A stretch of DNA of 38,600 nucleotides, from contig QYPX01000228.1 of NCBI GenBank assembly GCA_007280205.1, positions 1-38,600 on the forward strand, written 5' to 3'. Of the stretch, positions 8,819 to 17,094 are shown piece by piece. This DNA comes from Comamonadaceae bacterium (GTDB lineage: Bacteria; Pseudomonadota; Gammaproteobacteria; Burkholderiales; Burkholderiaceae_C). The notes below the pieces were generated by a model. It did not search any database. It was not told where the DNA came from and saw only the letters and a program-made list of their open reading frames with translations. Both the position numbers and the translations under genes were made by a program. Within the stretch, counting starts at the first letter, position 1; every line of letters starts with the position of its first letter.

Positions 8819-9549
8819 GTGGCTTCGCTGTCCATCTCGGCGTTGTGGTAAATCTCCTGCACGTCGTCGAGTTCTTCGAGCACGTCAAGCAGTTTCTGCA
8901 TTCGCAGGCCGTCCTCCGCGCTGAGTTGAATCGGGTTTTCGGCGCGCATCGTGACCTCTGCCACGTCCGGCTTCAGGCTCGCTGCTTCCATGGCGTTCTT
9001 GACGGTCTCAAAGTCGGCGTAGGAGGTCAAGACCTCAATCGCACCGTCATCGTCGCTAATCACGTCCTGCGCGCCCGCCTCCAGCGCCACTTCCATCACC
9101 TTGTCCTCGTTCGTGCCGGGCGCGAAAATCAGCTGGCCGCAATGCTTGAACTGAAAAATGACGGAGCCTTCGGTCCCCATATTGCCACCGTGTTTGCTGA
9201 AAGCATGGCGCACTTCGGCCACCGTGCGGACCTTGTTGTCAGTCATGGTGTCCACCAGGATCGCCGCACCACCAATACCGTAGCCCTCGTAGCGGATTTC
9301 TTCGTAAGTCACGCCTTCCTGGTTGCCCGTGGCCTTGTCGATGTTGTACTTGACGCGGTCGGCCGGCATATTGGCGGCCTTGGCCCGATCAACCGCCAGG
9401 CGCAAGCGCGGATTGGTTGCGAGATCGCCACCACCAGCACGGGCTGCCACCGTGATTTCGCGGATGATGCGGGTCCAGATCTTGCCCCGCTTTTCGTCCT
9501 GGCGTCCCTTGCGGTGCTGAATATTCGCCCATTTACTGTGTCCTGCCAC
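8815..9549 (-). CDS. yebC: YebC/PmpR family protein
   Basis: YebC/PmpR proteins are described as DNA-binding regulators, and related proteins as factors that ease ribosome stalling. The 244-residue product starts [20 protein letters not shown], the near-invariant family N-terminus. It also contains [35 protein letters not shown] and [14 protein letters not shown]. The start codon is a GTG at 9549 with GAGGG seven bases upstream, clearly the true start. It is the first gene of the long minus-strand run ending in the glycosyltransferases, and its stop overlaps purD. The promoter must lie in or behind the 62-base gap to upp. Confidence 0.95.
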   Translation of the reverse strand: MAGHSKWANIQHRKGRQDEKRGKIWTRIIREITVAARAGGGDLATNPRLRLAVDRAKAANMPADRVKYNIDKATGNQEGVTYEEIRYEGYGIGGAAILVDTMTDNKVRTVAEVRHAFSKHGGNMGTEGSVIFQFKHCGQLIFAPGTNEDKVMEVALEAGAQDVISDDDGAIEVLTSYADFETVKNAMEAASLKPDVAEVTMRAENPIQLSAEDGLRMQKLLDVLEELDDVQEIYHNAEMDSEAT

Positions 9550-9611
9550 GGAAAATCCCTCAAAATTTCGTTACGCTATCGCATCGATTGTACTTTTTGA
9601 GAAAGACCAGT
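9550..9611. promoter_or_regulatory. Divergent promoter gap between yebC and upp
   Basis: Only 62 bases separate the two divergent starts, so the region must serve both genes unless promoters lie inside the coding sequences. A GAGGG ribosome-binding site for yebC is visible at about 9557-9561 on the minus strand. It is A/T-richer than its surroundings. I could not assign convincing -35 and -10 boxes for either gene. Confidence 0.4.
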
Positions 9612-10262
9612 ATGAGCCACCCAGACATCAGCAGCCAACACGTCCACCTGATCGACCACCCGCTGGTGCAACACAAACTGACCTTGATGCGCAGGAAGGA
9701 TGCCAGCACCAGCAGCTTTCGCACCCTGCTCAACGAATTGAGCATGTTGATGGCCTACGAAGTGACGCGCGACATGCCGACGCAGGATGTCGAAATTGAG
9801 ACGCCGCTGGAGACCATGAGCGCCAAAATGATTGACGGCAAAAAGTTGGTGCTGGTGTCGATTCTGCGTGCCGGCACCGGAATTCTGGACGGCATGCTGA
9901 CAGTGGTGCCGGGCGCGCGCGTCGGCCACATTGGCCTGTACCGTGACCCGAAAACCCTGCAGGCGGTCGAGTACTACTTCAAGATGCCCAAGGACACGCA
10001 GGAACGTGACGTCATCGTGGTCGACCCGATGCTGGCCACCGGCAACTCGGCGGTCGCAGCAATCGACCGTGTCAAGGCGCTGAAACCAAAATCCATCAAA
10101 TTCCTCTGCCTGCTGACCTGCCCGGAAGGCATTGCCACGCTGCGCCGGATGCACCCGGATGTGGAAATCTACACTGCGGCGATTGACCGTCAACTCAACG
10201 ACCACGGCTATATCCTGCCGGGCCTGGGCGACGCCGGTGACCGGATTTTTGGAACGCAGTGA
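9612..10262 (+). CDS. upp: Uracil phosphoribosyltransferase
   Basis: Upp converts uracil and PRPP to UMP in pyrimidine salvage. The 216-residue product is close to the usual 208. It contains [11 protein letters not shown], the PRPP-binding loop, and the downstream [25 protein letters not shown], here abbreviated to its ends: [11 protein letters not shown] and [10 protein letters not shown], the uracil-binding hood. I chose the ATG at 9612 ([20 protein letters not shown]), since the conserved sequence begins here and the preceding in-frame codons lie in the divergent promoter gap. It stands alone on the plus strand and ends five bases before the convergent stop of the diguanylate cyclase. No uraA-type permease is next to it. 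Confidence 0.95.
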   Translation: MSHPDISSQHVHLIDHPLVQHKLTLMRRKDASTSSFRTLLNELSMLMAYEVTRDMPTQDVEIETPLETMSAKMIDGKKLVLVSILRAGTGILDGMLTVVPGARVGHIGLYRDPKTLQAVEYYFKMPKDTQERDVIVVDPMLATGNSAVAAIDRVKALKPKSIKFLCLLTCPEGIATLRRMHPDVEIYTAAIDRQLNDHGYILPGLGDAGDRIFGTQ

Positions 10263-10267
10263 TTTGA

Positions 10268-11824
10268 TCAGGCACCCAGCACGCGGTTTTTTCCTGCGCG
10301 TTTGGCCAGGTACATGGCCCGGTCGGCGCGCTTGGTCGCATCTGCCCCCGCTTCGTCCTGCGCCAGTTGTGCCACACCGGCACTAAAGGTGATGAAAACC
10401 TTTTCGCTGCCCGTCAGAAAGAAGCGCCTGGTCAGCTCGCGTTGAAGCCGGGTCATGGCCTCGACGCCACTCGCCAGTGGCGTGTCGGGCATCAGGATGA
10501 CAAACTCCTCGCCGCCGTAACGTGCCAGTGTGTCTTGCGGACGCATGGCTTCGCGCGTCACCACCGTCAGGTGCACCAACGCGCCGTCACCGACGGCGTG
10601 CCCGAGTCGATCATTGAGTCTCTTGAAGTTGTCAATATCGAGCAGAGCGACACACAGGGGACTCTCCTTGCGCCGCACATTGGCCACCTCTCGCTCCATC
10701 GCTTCGTCGAGGCCTTTGCGATTGAGCGTGCCGGTGAGCGGGTCATGCCGTGCCTGCGTGCTGACACGGTCGAGTTCCTCATGCAGTTTGACCAGTTCAA
10801 GCTCGTTGGCCTGTGCTTTTTCCCGCATACCGCGCAGTTCGTCGCGCACGTGCAGGCTGTCATGTGCCATGCTTCGTGTCGCGGTCACGACTTCCTTCAA
10901 TACAGGTGCGATTTCGGCCAGGGTCTTGGCCTGCTCCATCCGGCGCGCGCTTTCTTCCATCCTGCCGTGAAAGGCACTGGTGGACTCGGTCATTTGCGAG
11001 AGCCGCACAATAAAGGTGGCAAGCATATGGCGCATTTCTTCCTGCGCTTCAAAGGCCCGCCCCTTGGCCTCCGTCTGTTTGAAGATGACATCCTTCAAGC
11101 GACGCTCGACGTCGTCGAGCCGACGCAGTGTCAGCGGCGGTGAAGAAGCAAGCAGAAGGGCGTCAATTTGCCCCTGCAGCCAGCGATCATCGAGACTGAG
11201 TTCGCCAATGTTCGCGATGATCAGGTGCAGCAGTTTGAGCAGTGTGCCTCTGATTTCCGCCTGGTCTTCTGCCGCAAATGAAAGTCGACTGCCAAAATTG
11301 CCCAACATCCGCTTGAGTGCCAGCACATCGGCGTCGGGCTGGCGCATGGCCTTGAGCAGGGTCTCGGTCTGCTCGGTAAAGCGGGCATCATCATTACCGA
11401 GTGCGGGCAATGCGTACTCAATCAGGCGGGCCACCTGCTCAAGAAACTCGGTCGCCACAGACTGCGCAGTAAGCGATCCATTGCCGGGCGACGGCACGCT
11501 CGGCGGCGGCAAACTGGCGTTGCCCTGCGCCGGCACCGCCGCACTGCAATCGCCATAGGCCACGAGAGCCGCTTTGACACCGTCCCAGTTGAGCTGACCG
11601 ATAGCCGAGTCCAGCAGGCCCTTCTGCCTTTGCTGTCCGGGTGTGCGCGCGGGTAGCTCCTGGGCGATGCTGCGCAGGCGCTCGGCGGGGAAAGCATGCT
11701 CGGCGGGTACACCGGAGACTTCGCTGTAAAGGTCTTCATAATTGGCTGGCGTCGGCGCGAGCTTGCGCACAGAAAGCTGCTTGAGCGTTTCGCGTGCAAT
11801 TTCAAAAGGCTTCTTTTCGGACAT
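10268..11824 (-). CDS. GGDEF diguanylate cyclase with uncharacterised N-terminal region
   Basis: A 518-residue protein whose C-terminal 170 residues form a GGDEF domain that makes cyclic di-GMP from two GTP. The active-site loop RYGGEEF is at about 437-441. RPQD, five residues before it, is a complete inhibitory I-site (RxxD), so product inhibition is expected. DHDPLTGTLNRKG-like sequence (HDPLTGTLNRKGLDEA) begins the domain. The N-terminal about 340 residues have no domain I can name and no membrane segment. They contain APTPANYEDLYSE near residue 25 and a long helical, probably coiled-coil part (about 250-350) leading into the cyclase. I chose the ATG at 11824; the upstream in-frame start is a TTG without a binding site. 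It is likely a soluble, signal-responsive enzyme. Confidence 0.9.
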   Translation of the reverse strand: MSEKKPFEIARETLKQLSVRKLAPTPANYEDLYSEVSGVPAEHAFPAERLRSIAQELPARTPGQQRQKGLLDSAIGQLNWDGVKAALVAYGDCSAAVPAQGNASLPPPSVPSPGNGSLTAQSVATEFLEQVARLIEYALPALGNDDARFTEQTETLLKAMRQPDADVLALKRMLGNFGSRLSFAAEDQAEIRGTLLKLLHLIIANIGELSLDDRWLQGQIDALLLASSPPLTLRRLDDVERRLKDVIFKQTEAKGRAFEAQEEMRHMLATFIVRLSQMTESTSAFHGRMEESARRMEQAKTLAEIAPVLKEVVTATRSMAHDSLHVRDELRGMREKAQANELELVKLHEELDRVSTQARHDPLTGTLNRKGLDEAMEREVANVRRKESPLCVALLDIDNFKRLNDRLGHAVGDGALVHLTVVTREAMRPQDTLARYGGEEFVILMPDTPLASGVEAMTRLQRELTRRFFLTGSEKVFITFSAGVAQLAQDEAGADATKRADRAMYLAKRAGKNRVLGA

Positions 11825-11937
11825 GGTGTTCTCAGCCACAGATTCAATCGCGCAGTGTGGAAATCTGGCGCTCAACAAGTCCGAATATATCAATCATCCT
11901 GCCAGGTGCTGCCAGACACCCGTCGGGCGGGCTCAAA

Positions 11938-13386
11938 CTACGGCGCAATCGACTCGGCGTAATCGTAGAGCGCACCCAGCAGCGCTTCGCCCTGTTCGTC
12001 GGCGTTTTCCACCAATCGGTCCAACTCATCGAACAGCGCCTGCAGGGTACGGGCACCCGCTTCGCCCTGCAGCAAACGCGCGGCGCGCTGCTGTTGCCAG
12101 GTCTGTTGTTCCTGCTCTGACAGGCTGTGCGGAAAGTTGCGTGCCCGATACCGGAACAGCAACTCGCTCAGGCGCGGATCGTCAAACGCCGGCCGCGAGG
12201 CCGCCAGTTTGTCGGCACTCAACTCCCGCAACTGGTTCAGCCGGCGTCGGTCCGCGTTGCCCACAAAGCCACCGTAGAGATCCTCATCGACATCGGGGGG
12301 GGCCTCTTTGGCCCGCTTGAATACTTCGGGCCAGATGCCACTCATGTCGGGCAGATCGCGCGCCTTCTCGGCGTTCCTGAGCTGTGCATCCAGGTCCAAG
12401 CCCCAGCGCTGTGCCATCTGCGGCGAGAGAATTTTCCGGTTGCCCATCACCATCGGCGACTTGTTCAGGTGCACACTCTTGATGGGCAAACGGGTCATGC
12501 CTTCAGGCAGCGCATCGGTCTTGGTGAACAGGCGCAAGCGGATCTCGTCGACGTTCATAGCCGCCAGTTCGCCCGGATCCTGCGCCAGGTCCCAGTCAAT
12601 CAACTCGTTCTTGTTGCTGGGGTGCATGGCCAGCGGCCACATCAGTGCCAGGCAACCCCGCGTGGCCGGGAACATGCCCGAGACATGCAGGAACGGCCTG
12701 GCCTGGGCTGGCGTTGTGGGCAAACCAAGTTCAGCAGCGACCCGGTCCTTCTTGTGCAGACCGAAACAAAAATCAAAGAGCCGTGGCTGCGCCGTCCTGA
12801 TCAGCCGCGCCAGCGCAATCGTGGCGCGCACATCGCTCAGGGCGTCGTGCGCGGCCTCATGTGTCAGACCATTGGCAGCGGTCAGATCGGTCAGCTTGAA
12901 GCTGGCGCTACCGTCCGGCCTGGTCGGCCAGACCAGACCCTCGGGCCGCAGGGCATAGGCGGTGCGCACCACATCAAGCAGGTCCCAGCGGCCGCAATCG
13001 TTCTGCCACTCACGGCCGTACGGGTCAATCAGGTTGCGCCAGAACATGAAGCGCGTGATCTCGTCGTCAAAACGGATCGTGTTGTAGCCCACGCCGATGG
13101 TTCCGGGCGCCGCCAGCAACTGCTCGATTCGCGCTGCAAACTGGTACTCCGGCACGCCCTTCTCCAGACACAGCTGGGGCGTGATGCCGGTGATCAGACA
13201 AGCCTCGGGATCGGGCAGGAAGTCGTTGGCGGGTTGGCAGTACAACATGACCGGCTCACCGATCTCGTTGAGCTCGGCGTCGGTCCGAATGCCGGCAAAC
13301 TGGGCCGGCCGGTCACGCCGCACCTGCGTGCCAAAGGTTTCGTAGTCGTGCCACAGAAAGGTGTGGGTGCTGGGTGGATGTGTCAT
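11938..13386 (-). CDS. sbcB: Exodeoxyribonuclease I
   Basis: Exonuclease I digests single-stranded DNA from the 3' end and acts in mismatch repair and recombination. The 482-residue length matches the family (about 475). The N-terminal DEDDh exonuclease domain shows FLWHDYETFG, with the metal-binding Asp and Glu at about 14 and 16, then GYNTIRFDDEITRFMFWRN and HEAAHDALSDVRATIALA, the third exonuclease motif. The C-terminal half holds the SH3-like and helical regions, for example MVMGNRKILSP-like sequence (SPMVMGNRKILSP). The ATG at 13386 is preceded closely by GATAAT on the minus strand. The gap of 113 bases to the diguanylate cyclase shows no gene and no clear terminator. Confidence 0.94.
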   Translation of the reverse strand: MTHPPSTHTFLWHDYETFGTQVRRDRPAQFAGIRTDAELNEIGEPVMLYCQPANDFLPDPEACLITGITPQLCLEKGVPEYQFAARIEQLLAAPGTIGVGYNTIRFDDEITRFMFWRNLIDPYGREWQNDCGRWDLLDVVRTAYALRPEGLVWPTRPDGSASFKLTDLTAANGLTHEAAHDALSDVRATIALARLIRTAQPRLFDFCFGLHKKDRVAAELGLPTTPAQARPFLHVSGMFPATRGCLALMWPLAMHPSNKNELIDWDLAQDPGELAAMNVDEIRLRLFTKTDALPEGMTRLPIKSVHLNKSPMVMGNRKILSPQMAQRWGLDLDAQLRNAEKARDLPDMSGIWPEVFKRAKEAPPDVDEDLYGGFVGNADRRRLNQLRELSADKLAASRPAFDDPRLSELLFRYRARNFPHSLSEQEQQTWQQQRAARLLQGEAGARTLQALFDELDRLVENADEQGEALLGALYDYAESIAP

Positions 13387-13422
13387 TGATTATCAGCGGC
13401 AGCCGTCGTGTAGATGTGGCAC

Positions 13423-13857
13423 TCAATCAAGCAGCGGATTGGCCGTCTTGAGGGCTTTGAAGCGTCCAAAGTCGCGATCAGCGCTGTACAAGACAGACAC
13501 GCCGTTTTCAAGGCAAATAGCGGCAATGCGGGCGTCGTGAAACTGTCCTCCTTGTAGTTTGGCCTTTCGCGTCAGGTCCGACAATATGCGCCAATGCTGG
13601 GCGTTACTGTGCAGGATGTGGGCCACCGGCGAGGCAAGCCAGGCATCGACCTGATCGAGCGCCTGCTCATAGCTACTGGCGGGACGAAAAATTTTGGGGT
13701 GAGTGACGATCGACAGGAATTCGTGCAAACAACTCACCGGAATTCCCCAGGGACGACTGCCTTCTGCCAGGCCTTTCACACACTCAAATGCACGCTCGTG
13801 AAAAACCGACTCTGCCCGGTGCGCGTAGACCAGAACATTGGTATCGAGTGCGATCAT
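13423..13857 (-). CDS. PIN-domain ribonuclease toxin (VapC-like)
   Basis: A 144-residue PIN-domain protein. The acidic metal-binding residues expected in VapC toxins are all present: Asp5 in MIALDTNVLVYAH, Glu46 in CLHEFLSIV, Asp108 in QFHDARIAAIC and Asp127 in SADRDF. VapC toxins are endoribonucleases that cut tRNA or rRNA when freed from their antitoxin. The ATG overlaps the antitoxin stop in an ATGA, the usual antitoxin-toxin arrangement. The catalytic set is intact, so an active toxin is likely. The RNA target cannot be predicted. It lies between sbcB and the acetyltransferase-like gene. Confidence 0.9.
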   Translation of the reverse strand: MIALDTNVLVYAHRAESVFHERAFECVKGLAEGSRPWGIPVSCLHEFLSIVTHPKIFRPASSYEQALDQVDAWLASPVAHILHSNAQHWRILSDLTRKAKLQGGQFHDARIAAICLENGVSVLYSADRDFGRFKALKTANPLLD

Positions 13858-14114
13858 GGCGCGCCCTGGACAATACGCTCAGACAAGTGATCATCTTCGA
13901 GCTGTTGCCAATCGCGTGGATCGGACATCAGTATCTCCTGGCCATGAACACGCGCATCCTTGAGCGTGAAGACGGGTTGCGTGTTGGCTTGGGCATCCCT
14001 CAGGACGCGCCGCAAACCCTCCTCAATCAGAGCGCGCAAAGTGGTTTGCTGCTGCTGCGCCAGCGTCTTTGATGACGCAAAGAGTGCATCCGAGATATCG
14101 ATCGTGGTTTTCAT
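13854..14114 (-). CDS. Antitoxin of the VapBC-like pair
   Basis: An 86-residue protein starting MKTTIDISDALFASSKTLAQ, typical of ribbon-helix-helix antitoxins paired with PIN toxins. The first ten residues would form the DNA-binding strand and the rest of the first half the two helices (TTLRALIEEGLRRVL). The C-terminal part (about 45-86), with an acidic patch DDHLSER, probably wraps the toxin. The ATG at 14114 fits the conserved N-terminus. An in-frame ATG at 14126 (MGTHMKTT) is possible but sits in the palindromes. The stop overlaps vapC. Autorepression through the palindromes at 14116-14154 is likely by analogy with this class. Confidence 0.85.
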   Translation of the reverse strand: MKTTIDISDALFASSKTLAQQQQTTLRALIEEGLRRVLRDAQANTQPVFTLKDARVHGQEILMSDPRDWQQLEDDHLSERIVQGAP

Positions 14115-14115
14115 G

Positions 14116-14154
14116 TGGGTACCCATACCTTTTGATATGGGTGTATTTTTACAC
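14116..14154. promoter_or_regulatory. Palindrome cluster, probable autoregulatory operator of the toxin-antitoxin pair
   Basis: Three overlapping symmetric elements lie just upstream of the antitoxin. The first is the perfect palindrome TGGGTACCCA at 14116-14125. The second is ACCCATA (14121-14127) facing TATGGGT (14136-14142) with eight bases between. The third is GTGTA-TTTT-TACAC at 14141-14154. Toxin-antitoxin complexes of this kind usually bind palindromes over their promoter, so an operator role is inferred. No good -35/-10 pair could be assigned with confidence. Confidence 0.55.
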
Positions 14155-14167
14155 AAAACCTGGTTTG

Positions 14168-14833
14168 CTACACCTTTGCCAGCCAAACCTGTGGCTCCTG
14201 CAGCGCAGCCTCGAAGCCTTCGACAAAGCGGCCCACGTGCAGGCCATCCATCAGCGCGTGGTGCACCTCCACCGAAATCGGCATCCACAGGCGCTCACCC
14301 TCGGCATCGATGCGGCCGAACGCGATCTTGGGTATGGAGTCGTGCACGCCCCACTGACGTGCGTTCGAGTAGCTGCTGAAATGCAGCCAGGGCAGGGTCG
14401 TCATGTGGACGGTGGCAGTTTCGTCCTTGTTCGGCTCAAACGGCGTTCCGCACTGACGTGCGCTGGCGATGGCTGAGGCACCCTGCAGCGAAAACTTGGC
14501 AAAATCGCGCTGATGCTCCAGTGTGGCAAAACCAAAGGAATCGTCATCCCGCAGCACCGTCGTGCTGCCATGCACCAGCTCGTGCACGCGCACCCGGTCG
14601 CCCTGCAGCCGGTAGCGAAACGGCGCTATGTCATTGGCCAGGCGGATCGCAATGAAGTGATAGGCCAGTGACATGCTGCCCACCCCGGCCTCCTTCACGG
14701 CCCGGCGCAAGCGGCTGACATCGAGCCTGGTGCACAGGTTGAAGCAGGGAATGTCAAAGCCGCGAAAAAACTCAAAGGCGGCGCGCCGTGGCCACTGCTC
14801 CAGATCCAGAAAGGTCGCTGTGGGTAAAGTCAC
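14168..14833 (-). CDS. Chloramphenicol acetyltransferase-like acyltransferase
   Basis: A 221-residue protein of the CatA-type trimeric acetyltransferase family, full length. The catalytic motif HHALMDG is present with the active His at about 192 in VEVHHALMDGLHVGRFVEGF. The N-terminal segment WPRRAAFEFFRGFDIPCFNL matches the family opening. The start is a GTG at 14833 with AGGAG seven bases upstream. It follows relA by 23 bases on the same strand and is probably cotranscribed with it. Base composition resembles the neighbours and no mobile element is near, so this looks like a resident gene. Whether it acetylates chloramphenicol or another hydroxyl or amine substrate is unknown. Confidence 0.85.
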   Translation of the reverse strand: MTLPTATFLDLEQWPRRAAFEFFRGFDIPCFNLCTRLDVSRLRRAVKEAGVGSMSLAYHFIAIRLANDIAPFRYRLQGDRVRVHELVHGSTTVLRDDDSFGFATLEHQRDFAKFSLQGASAIASARQCGTPFEPNKDETATVHMTTLPWLHFSSYSNARQWGVHDSIPKIAFGRIDAEGERLWMPISVEVHHALMDGLHVGRFVEGFEAALQEPQVWLAKV

Positions 14834-14856
14834 ATTGAATCTCCTGTGGTGCGGCC

Positions 14857-17076
14857 TCAGCGCCGCCGCGCCGAGCGCACGCCCTTGAGGTCGGCAACGA
14901 TGGCCAGCACTTTGTGCAGACGTCCCGAGTCCGACACCTCGATCGTGAAAGTCATCCAGGCGGTGCCCTTGATCGACTGCGTCTGCACACCGATCACATT
15001 CATCTTTTCCTTGGTGAACACTTCCGAGATGTCGCGCAGCAGGCCTTGCCGGTCCGCCGCCTCAATGGCCACATCGACCGGATACACGGCGGCCTCCCTG
15101 GCCGGCGCCTGCCCCCACTCCACTTCGATGACGCGCTCACCGTTCTTGCGCACCATCTCACGCAGATTGGAACAATCAGTGCGGTGCACGCTGACGCCCT
15201 TGCCGCGGGTGACAAAGCCGCAAATCGCATCCGGTGGCGCCGGCTTGCAACACTTGGCCAGTTGTGTCATGAGCGAATCCACGCCCACCACCAACAAGCC
15301 GCTCTTGCCCCCTGCGGGGGCGCTGCGCGGCTTTTTCAGCAGCATCTGGTCGCCCTCATCGGGCGTCGGCTCGGGCGGGCGCAACACGGTCTCTATATTG
15401 CGCAGCGAGAACTCGTCCTTGCCAACCACCTCGAACAGGTCGTCCGCTGATTTGAACCCCAGTTGCTCCGCCAGGTCGTCAAGTTTGACGGCCGTCTTGC
15501 CCAGGCGCTGCAACAGTCGCTCGACCGCCTCGCGTCCCTTGGCCACGGTTTCATTGAGCGCCAGCGCGTTGAACCAGGCACGCACCTTGGCCTTGGCGCG
15601 GTGACTGACCAGATAGCCCAGTTCCGCATTGAGCCAGTCGCGTGACGGCCCGCCTTCCTTCACCACCGTCACTTCCACCGTCTGCCCGTTCTTGAGCGGC
15701 GTATTCAGTGGCATCATGACGCCGTCCAGCCGGGCACCACGACAACGGTGCCCGAGGGTGGTGTGCACGCTGTAGGCAAAGTCCACGGCGGTGGCGCCTT
15801 GCGGCAGTTCAACGATCGCAGCGTCAGGCGTCAGCACGTAGATCCGGTCATCAAGCACCCCCTGCCCTGGCGAGCCTGACAAGTCCCGCTCCCAGGCCAG
15901 CAACTGGCGCAGCACGGCAATCTTGGCGTCGTATGCGCCGCCGGCCGAAACCCCACCGTAGCCCTTGACGCCGGCTTCCTTGTAGGCCCAATGCGCCGCC
16001 ACACCCATTTCTGCATGGTCATGCATGACTTGGGTGCGAATCTGAACCTCGATCGGTCGTCCTGCCGCGTCGCGCACGATGGTGTGCAGGGACTGGTAGC
16101 CGTTGGCCTTGGGTCGGGCTATGTAGTCGTCAAACTCCTGCGTCAGCTGTGTGAACTGGCTGTGCACCCAACTGAGGGCGGCGTAACAATCCGGAATCGT
16201 ACTCACCACGATGCGCAGCGCCCGGATGTCGTAGACCTGATCAAAGCCCAGCGACTTGCCGCGCATCTTCTTCACGATGCTGTAGATGTGTTTGGGCCGG
16301 CCCTGCACCGTCGCAACAATGCCCTGCGCCCTGAGTTCAGCCTCCAGCCGTGAGCGCAAAAACTCCACATGGGTTTCACGTTCCGAGCGCTTTTCATCGA
16401 GCAGCAAGGCCACCTGACGGTAGGTGTCGGGCTCCAGAAAACGAAAAGACAGGTCCTCCATTTCCCACTTGATGTCGCGTATGCCCAGACGGTTGGCCAG
16501 TGGCGCAAAGACCTGCAGCGCTTCTTGTGCCATCCCCGGTGGCACCGGCAACTTGGCGGCGGCAAAGTAGCGCAAGGTCTGCAGGCGCGATGCCAGACGC
16601 AGCATCACAACCCGCAGATCGCGTGAAAACGCCAGCAGCATCTTGCGTACGTTTTCGGTCTGCGCCGCAGCCGTTTGCGCCATCGGTATCGGTGCTGCCG
16701 CGCGCGCCGAGGCAAGCTGGCTCTGGCGCGCCTGGCGCTGCACCCGCACCAACTGCGTGGTTTCCATGGCCAGCGCGGCAAAATTGTTGCCAAAGGCCTT
16801 GGCGATGACTTCTTGCGGCTTGTTCAGATGATCGCAGGTGTAGACCAGATAGCTGGCGGTCTGCATCGCCTCCGAGCCGCCGATGCCTTTCAGAATGCCG
16901 GCCACGGCATCCGCATGCGCAAGAATGTTCTCGCCGGTGTCTAGCGTTTCGCCGGCCAGCAGCGGTTCGGCAAAAGCGCGCGCGCGCGCCAGCGCCTGAT
17001 CCTGTCCATCGACGCTCTGCGCGGTGGCCGCAAGCACCGGTGCCGCAGGTGCACTGTCGGCTGTGAGTCTTTTCAT
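14857..17076 (-). CDS. relA: GTP pyrophosphokinase RelA
   Basis: A 739-residue long RSH protein that makes (p)ppGpp from ATP and GTP/GDP on stalled ribosomes. The N-terminal region is a degenerate hydrolase domain: where SpoT has HDxxED, this has YTCDHLNKPQEVIAKAFG, so hydrolysis is not expected. The synthetase domain contains YDIRALRIVV and IEVQIRTQVMHDHAEMGVAA; EVQIRTQ is typical of RelA-type synthetases. A TGS domain follows (RIYVLTPDAAIVELPQGATA), then a zinc-finger/CC region with LAKCCKPAPPD, and a C-terminal ACT domain (DRQGLLRDISEVFTKEKMNV). No strong binding site precedes the ATG at 17076. It starts 18 bases after the hydrolase gene, so the two may be one operon. SpoT is not in the window. 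Confidence 0.94.
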   Translation of the reverse strand: MKRLTADSAPAAPVLAATAQSVDGQDQALARARAFAEPLLAGETLDTGENILAHADAVAGILKGIGGSEAMQTASYLVYTCDHLNKPQEVIAKAFGNNFAALAMETTQLVRVQRQARQSQLASARAAAPIPMAQTAAAQTENVRKMLLAFSRDLRVVMLRLASRLQTLRYFAAAKLPVPPGMAQEALQVFAPLANRLGIRDIKWEMEDLSFRFLEPDTYRQVALLLDEKRSERETHVEFLRSRLEAELRAQGIVATVQGRPKHIYSIVKKMRGKSLGFDQVYDIRALRIVVSTIPDCYAALSWVHSQFTQLTQEFDDYIARPKANGYQSLHTIVRDAAGRPIEVQIRTQVMHDHAEMGVAAHWAYKEAGVKGYGGVSAGGAYDAKIAVLRQLLAWERDLSGSPGQGVLDDRIYVLTPDAAIVELPQGATAVDFAYSVHTTLGHRCRGARLDGVMMPLNTPLKNGQTVEVTVVKEGGPSRDWLNAELGYLVSHRAKAKVRAWFNALALNETVAKGREAVERLLQRLGKTAVKLDDLAEQLGFKSADDLFEVVGKDEFSLRNIETVLRPPEPTPDEGDQMLLKKPRSAPAGGKSGLLVVGVDSLMTQLAKCCKPAPPDAICGFVTRGKGVSVHRTDCSNLREMVRKNGERVIEVEWGQAPAREAAVYPVDVAIEAADRQGLLRDISEVFTKEKMNVIGVQTQSIKGTAWMTFTIEVSDSGRLHKVLAIVADLKGVRSARRR

Positions 17077-17094
17077 CGCCGATATAGCCTGTGA

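Noticed and set aside
12127-13389. 420-codon open frame on the plus strand opposite sbcB
   Set aside because: It mirrors the exonuclease gene, with no recognisable domain and no ribosome-binding site.
14168-14833. Acquired chloramphenicol-resistance gene
   Set aside because: No insertion sequence, integron or base-composition shift is seen nearby; it looks resident and its substrate is unknown.
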